Assembly: GCA_000149265.1 (NCBI GenBank)
Contig: CH003061.1
Span: forward strand, 370,578-434,577
Reading direction: 5' to 3'
Length of the DNA stretch: 64,000 bases
DNA from: Ciona savignyi
Taxonomy: Eukaryota; Chordata; Ascidiacea; Phlebobranchia; Cionidae
Part shown: piece by piece, positions 59,579 through 64,000 of the stretch
How positions within the stretch are numbered: position 1 is the stretch's first letter
Layout: each line of letters begins with the position of its first letter
Program-made: the position numbers and the translations under genes
The notes under the pieces: model-generated
Database searches by the model: none
Told to the model about the DNA's origin: nothing
The model's input: only the letters and a program-made list of their open reading frames with translations

Positions 59579-60666
59579 ATGATTGATATGCTACTCGAGT
59601 TAGTTGACCAACGGTTAATTATTGAATCTTCTTTCATTGCCCTAGGAAGTTCAATCTCTGCTATTCTGTACTATGTGCAATATAAGTATAACAACAAAGC
59701 GGATAAGATTGATAATGCTCTATACCTTGAACTGGATAACAATTTGAAAAAAATCGTATGTGAAGCGCCCTATAGTACCATTCCTTATGTAGCTATAAAT
59801 GGCAATGTTAACTGTGATGGGAAACCACTGGCTTGTTCTTCCCTTCCGGAAGTTAGAGGGGTTTTCTGGGAAAAGTTCACAACAGAACATAAGGATGTTT
59901 GGAGAGAATATTTAAGGTCGTGGCAAAGTGTGGACCACAAGATTTCAACTGCATCCGATAGCATTCCATTTCACTTAAGGAGCAATTCTAAAAATCCCTC
60001 TGTGCATGTTGTACACCCTGAAAAGTCAAAATGGTTTCCTGATTGTTTAGATGTTGTTCAGGATGCGTATATGCCCCAGTCCCAATCGGTAATGGACAGT
60101 ATAGTTGGGTTTGTGAGTGGCGAGCGGTTAAGAGGATACACAACTACTGAAAAGATGCTACGTCTTGGTTCCAAACTTTGCGTGATTGGAAAGATCGTGT
60201 GCGAGGACAACACTCTTAAAATCCGACCACCTGATAATGGATACGGTGAATTTGTCATCAGCAAATTAAGCCGAAGTGATATTGTATCAGATATTCGGAG
60301 TACAGCATCAGTGTGGAAAGGATTATGTGTCATAATGGGAATTTCATCTGCTGTTGCCATTTTCTTTATCGCAAAGAGATTGTTCAAAAAGTGGAAGACA
60401 TTACAAGTACAAAGAAGGACTGAAGCTGAGATGCAGCAGGTTCGATTACAACGCATGCTCAGAACAATACAGGACAACAGGCAAGCAGAATCGGACCAAG
60501 AAAATACATGGTGTTGTGTGCTTAACTAACCCACGTGAATGCATACTGTTGGAATGTGGTCATGTTTGTGTGTGTGTTGATTGTTTAGAAGCTCTACCCT
60601 CACCCAAAGAATGTCCAGTTTGTAGGTCATCTGTGATCAGAACTTTACCAATTTTTTGTGGTTTGA
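59579..60666 (+). CDS. MUL1: MUL1-like mitochondrial E3 ligase, frameshifted at the RING
   Basis: MUL1 (MAPL/MULAN) sits in the outer mitochondrial membrane and attaches ubiquitin or SUMO. The frame from MIDMLLELVDQ has a first membrane segment (SSFIALGSSISAILYYV), the intermembrane BAM domain with VSGERLRGY, and a second membrane segment (LCVIMGISSAVAIFFIA). It reaches WCCV and then stops at 60527-60529. The C-terminal RING (CLTNPREC, LLECGHVC, CPVCRSS) is fully present in another frame from about 60521. The break lies in a TG run (60510-60520), where a TG pair appears to be missing. A T run near 60651 also affects the end: as written, the RING frame runs on to 60803 through AT repeats. Sequencing error, polymorphism and pseudogene are all possible. 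The ATG at 59543 lies before the acceptor and is unlikely. Confidence 0.85.
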
Positions 60667-60687
60667 ATACATTTATCCAGATTAAAA

Positions 60688-60720
60688 TATATATAATATA
60701 TATATATATATATTACATAT
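60688..60720. repeat. AT dinucleotide microsatellite
   Basis: A run of TA/AT repeats (ATATATATATATATATAT) downstream of the MUL1 RING region. Confidence 0.9.
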
Positions 60721-60871
60721 TGATTATGAAAATACTTAAATTGCTGTTTTTTATATTGTTAAAAACATTCGTTTGTATGTTACATGCACTTGCAAGCATT
60801 TGAATATAACCAATCAACCATTATCATAATTGATGTTTTAAGTACCTTTTCATTTTGCTTGATTTGATCTA

Positions 60872-60905
60872 AATAAAAAAATTCATTATTAGATTTTTTA
60901 ACTAG
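60872..60905 (+). promoter_or_regulatory. Second intercistronic polyA signal and acceptor
   Basis: AATAAA at 60872-60877, then AG acceptor candidates at 60891-60892 and 60904-60905 (the latter after TTTTTTAACT). The next coding start is at 60970. Same layout as the ZNF598-MUL1 junction. Confidence 0.45.
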
Positions 60906-60969
60906 AGGATCAGGATTAGGACCCACGTGATATAGAAATGTAATATGTAATTACCTTTCTATCGAGAAT

Positions 60970-62633
60970 ATGGAAAATTCTGAAGACCTGTTTTCTAATG
61001 ATCTTCAAAATAAAATTAAAGATGACTCGCACAAAATAGAATCGGAACTATGTATTACTGAATACAGTCAAAACTACAGTCATGATCCTTTAATCCAATC
61101 AACTCAAAATCGAATGGACAAGGAGCACTTGAAATTGGCATTGAATCGCTTTGATGCAGTTGCGGAAAAAACATTTGTTGCACTAAACAATATCAGAGAA
61201 AACGGCTTCACAGCAGGAAATTTGATTTGTTTTGTTTTAAATACTTTTCCGCTACATGAAGTTTGGTTAAACAGGGCAAAAACTTGGATTACTAGAGCTG
61301 TAGTTTTACTTGGGGACTATACTCAAGAAAACACAGAGGTCAAAATGTGTCTTTGGAAGGACAATTGTAAACTAGCACTGACTTTAAAAATGGGCGATGT
61401 GTTGTGTTTAGGAAATTTTAAGGTTACTACATTTGAAAGTGCTAATATGATTCTTTTAAACCATTATAGTTATTTGATTAATTTTGGATCCTCTAAGTTT
61501 ATTCAAAGCGTTCTTCCTGAAATAAATGTTGTAAAAGATTGTGCCCAATGGTATATGAAACATTATGCTCTTCAACACAAAGTTTCTAATTTGCTGTCAA
61601 ATATTGATAATGGAAGTAATGTAATATTACAAGACTTTGCTCTCTTAAATCCTGGTAATGTTGTTCATATTAGAGCAAAAATAATGTCAATTAAAAGCTA
61701 TTTAAAGATAAATGAACCTTCAGTGATGTGTGTTGCTGATAAATATGGTAATTTTTGTAGTTTATACTTGCATGGTAGTGCTACTGGCTGGTTTAAGCGG
61801 ATTAATAAGTTTTCAAAACATAAATGGGAGTTTTATAATGTTGCTTGTTGTACATCATCAGTTTGTGATGAATACGAGTTGCATACTTCTGTGTTCTCCT
61901 CTGCACAGTGCTTAGTAGAGGAAGAACTGGAAGAAAATACACTGGAGATAAAATCGATATCTAGTTTTCAAAATTTACAGGACTTGTTACACACAGAAGA
62001 GTATTTGCACTTACAAAATGTTCGAATTCACAAATGTACATTTTTTACTTCAAAATGCATTTGTGTTTTGAATAAACAGAAGAACTCAATCTCACAAACC
62101 ATACTCTTACTTATATCAGCTTACAAAGAAAACTTCCCAGATGAATTGATTTCTGCACTATTTGATTGCACTTTTGAGCTGGACCAAACCGTTTTTGAAC
62201 TCCGAATAAAACAGAAGCCGTTGTTTCATTTTCTTGGATTGCATAATGAGAGGGATTTATCTTTTACCAAGACAACTGTTAAGGTAATCTAAAAGTGGTT
62301 AACCTATAAAAATAGGTGTCAATGATAACCGTAATCAAATTTTAAGTAGATTAAAAACATTACTGGTTTTAACAACTTTTCCAATAATACTAATATTGGT
62401 TGGTGTATTATGTACCAGACTTTAGTTTTTAACTAAGCCGAGTATGGGCCTTTTACCATAAAAGTGCCTGTTTGCCAATAAATGAACTGGTATTGTTTTT
62501 GCAGATGGCAGCCAAGCAATTAAATGCACTGATCTCAGAACCTCAATCTCTGCAAGTTGAAGTTGAACTACAACATGATCATAATGAAATTATTAAATCT
62601 TTAAACGTGTTTATTTATAAAATAGAAAGTTGA
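60970..62633 (+). CDS. SHLD2 (FAM35A)-like OB-fold protein, 2 exons, 480 aa
   Basis: Exons 60970-62283 and 62505-62633 (donor gtaatc, acceptor TTTTTGCAG, phase 0). The protein lacks signal and membrane segments. Beta-rich segments such as RAVVLLGDYTQ, VKMCLWKDN, GDVLCLGNFKVTTFES and GNVVHIRAKIMSIKSY have the rhythm of OB folds. A later block (GWFKRINKF, WEFYNV, YELHTSVFSS) is reminiscent of the C-terminal OB region of vertebrate SHLD2, the single-strand DNA-binding subunit of shieldin, which protects broken DNA ends from resection. The identification comes from remembered family features and is moderate. Another OB-fold protein remains possible. The N-terminal REV7-binding peptide of SHLD2 is not evident. 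Confidence 0.6.
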
Positions 62634-62894
62634 CATTGTCGTGAATACAATTTTAAACTTAATATTGTGTTCAAAACAAAAATAAGAATGAATAGACAAA
62701 TGACTAAATTTTAACTGAAACACAAATTGAAATAGAAATACATACATATTGTTCAACAACCAAAATTTGTAAGAAATCAAAACTAGTTTCTCGAATGATA
62801 GAACTATTGTATAGAAAATTAAACGATGACAGCTGATACTGCTGCATTCACCATATATTATTGCACAAAAGCATAGTTGGCTGGCACAATACCA
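62634..62894. other. Short convergent intergenic region
   Basis: Space between the 3' ends of the SHLD2-like gene (plus) and ARFRP1 (minus). Only AT-rich UTR-like sequence is seen. Confidence 0.5.
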
Positions 62895-63664
62895 TTAAGT
62901 AATAGCCTTTTCTCTTGGTGGCCGAAATGGGTTACGTTGGACACTTTTCACCATCCACTCAATACCTTCATTCACTCCTTGTCTGCAAATATGCAAAACT
63001 TTAAAAAAGAATTGGTCTGGTAATTATGCGCTGGTCACCCAAAGGCATATGTGTTTTGACGTTTTCAATTTCAAGCTATTTTATAAATGTCTAAATATTT
63101 TGGCAACTATCATTCAGGCCGACGTTTTACAAGATAATATGATGATTATCGGTGTGATTAATCCAGGTTTTCCCATTAACGAGGATAAAACAGGAATTTT
63201 CTTAAGGTTAGTATGATAAATTTGCTGACCATGATATGTTGTGACAGTGACAATAGTAGGTGGTAGATACTGCTGTATACATGATACCAAAAGGAAGGGG
63301 CATGCTGAAAACATGATGGTATTACTTAATTGTGATAATTAATCTCGGCTTTTTGATTTGAGTGTTTTAAAATATAAAAATTTCCAAAACTTAATTGCCC
63401 ATGTGCTACTAAATGTGTATCGATATAGACATTAATTCTGCCAACCTGTACATCTATATGACCCTTGGAACATTCCATAATTAGAATTTTACCCAGTTAA
63501 AGCAGATGCTGCTCTGATCATGCAATCCCTGCTGTCAACACTGGAAGAGTCATCATGAAAAGCTTGTTTTACATCAAGCACAGTTAAACAATCTGTGATA
63601 TCTTGTTTATTGGCAAGAATTAAAAGTGGAACTGTAGCCAGGTGTTCGCTCGATAGCATTTTGT
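62895..63664 (-). CDS. ARFRP1: ARFRP1, last two exons (partial)
   Basis: ARF-related protein 1 is a small GTPase that recruits ARL1 and golgins to the trans-Golgi. Exon 63664-63493 encodes MLSSEHLATVPLLILANKQD and ASALTG, the G4 (NKQD) and G5 (SAL) guanine-binding motifs. Exon 62982-62895 encodes QGVNEGIEWMVKSVQRNPFR and the tail ending KAIT. The phases agree. The NKQD-DITDCLTV-RDC order and the PFRPPRE tail match ARFRP1 better than other ARF/ARL proteins. The P-loop, switch and N-terminal exons lie upstream, beyond 64000. Confidence 0.9.
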
Positions 63665-64000
63665 CTGAAGAAAAAGTCAGGTGAGATGAGGTCAATCAAT
63701 ACAAATAGATTTAAAAGATTAATAATTAAATTTAAATCTGGCTCTTGAATAAACGGCTTAAATAAAAGAATTAAATTTTAAAACCTAGACACATTAGAAC
63801 CAGATTATATAACTTGCTTGAAACAAATATGAAAATATTCTCTGTGTGTGTTATATACATTTTTCTTTAGTTTAAGTACAACCATTAATATTTATTTATT
63901 AAAGATTACTAAGTATACATTACTGATGGTGTGTTTATGATAAATTAAACCATATTACAGAAAAGTAAGTACCGTAATTAACAATGACTTATACCGTATG
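63665..64000. other. Intron of ARFRP1 running off the window
   Basis: AT-rich sequence upstream of the 63664 acceptor (TTTTTCTTCAG on the minus strand). No exon recognised before the window ends. Confidence 0.6.

Overview
The window is animal nuclear DNA, AT-rich, with short introns, abundant tRNA-derived SINEs and many small DNA transposons. The compact genes, the style of the repeats and probable polycistronic spacing with trans-splice-like acceptors point to a tunicate, most likely a Ciona-type ascidian. This is inference; no species marker is visible. Exon models below were built by hand from open frames, GT/AG borders and matching phases.

Layout. 1-4.9 kb: gene-poor, SINE fragments. 4.9-10.6 kb (minus): an eight-exon gene for a ~1,022-residue protein with an N-terminal coiled coil and a Ser/Lys-rich tail. 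12.1-15.2 kb (minus): a seven-exon gene for a 624-residue protein I do not recognise. 15-29 kb: repeats, including a TA-flanked MITE, a deleted Ty3/gypsy-type LTR element inserted inside a SINE, and a 2.35 kb TTAA-flanked DNA element (copy A). 29.4-31.1 kb (plus): a three-exon gene for a 70-residue protein. 31.5-36.8 kb: a recent 2.6 kb tandem duplication. 36.8-40.2 kb: a hAT-like element with another element nested in it. 40.4-42.8 kb: copy B of the TTAA element, in the opposite orientation to copy A. 42.8-49.9 kb: diverged tandem repeats, a foldback element, SINEs and exon-sized fragments of GTPBP3-like and GPN3-like genes. 49.9-52.3 kb (plus): a six-exon alpha-1,3-fucosyltransferase gene. 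55.4-56.3 kb (minus): intronless ADP/ATP translocase. 57.3-62.6 kb (plus): ZNF598-like, MUL1-like and SHLD2-like genes in close head-to-tail order. 62.9-63.7 kb (minus): the last two exons of ARFRP1.

The most unusual object is the TTAA element, present twice. It has ~585 bp terminal inverted repeats starting TTAA-AGGGG, as in Kolobok/T2-type elements. It holds two short convergent genes that overlap at their 3' ends: a THAP zinc-finger protein, and a cysteine-rich protein resembling the cytoplasmic ballast domain of the P2X7 receptor. No transposase catalytic domain is visible. Copy A keeps the ballast gene open and has a frameshifted THAP gene; copy B is the reverse.

The host genes on the right make up a housekeeping block: ribosome-collision sensing (ZNF598), mitochondrial ubiquitin/SUMO ligase (MUL1), a candidate double-strand-break repair factor (SHLD2-like), Golgi traffic (ARFRP1) and mitochondrial nucleotide exchange (ANT).
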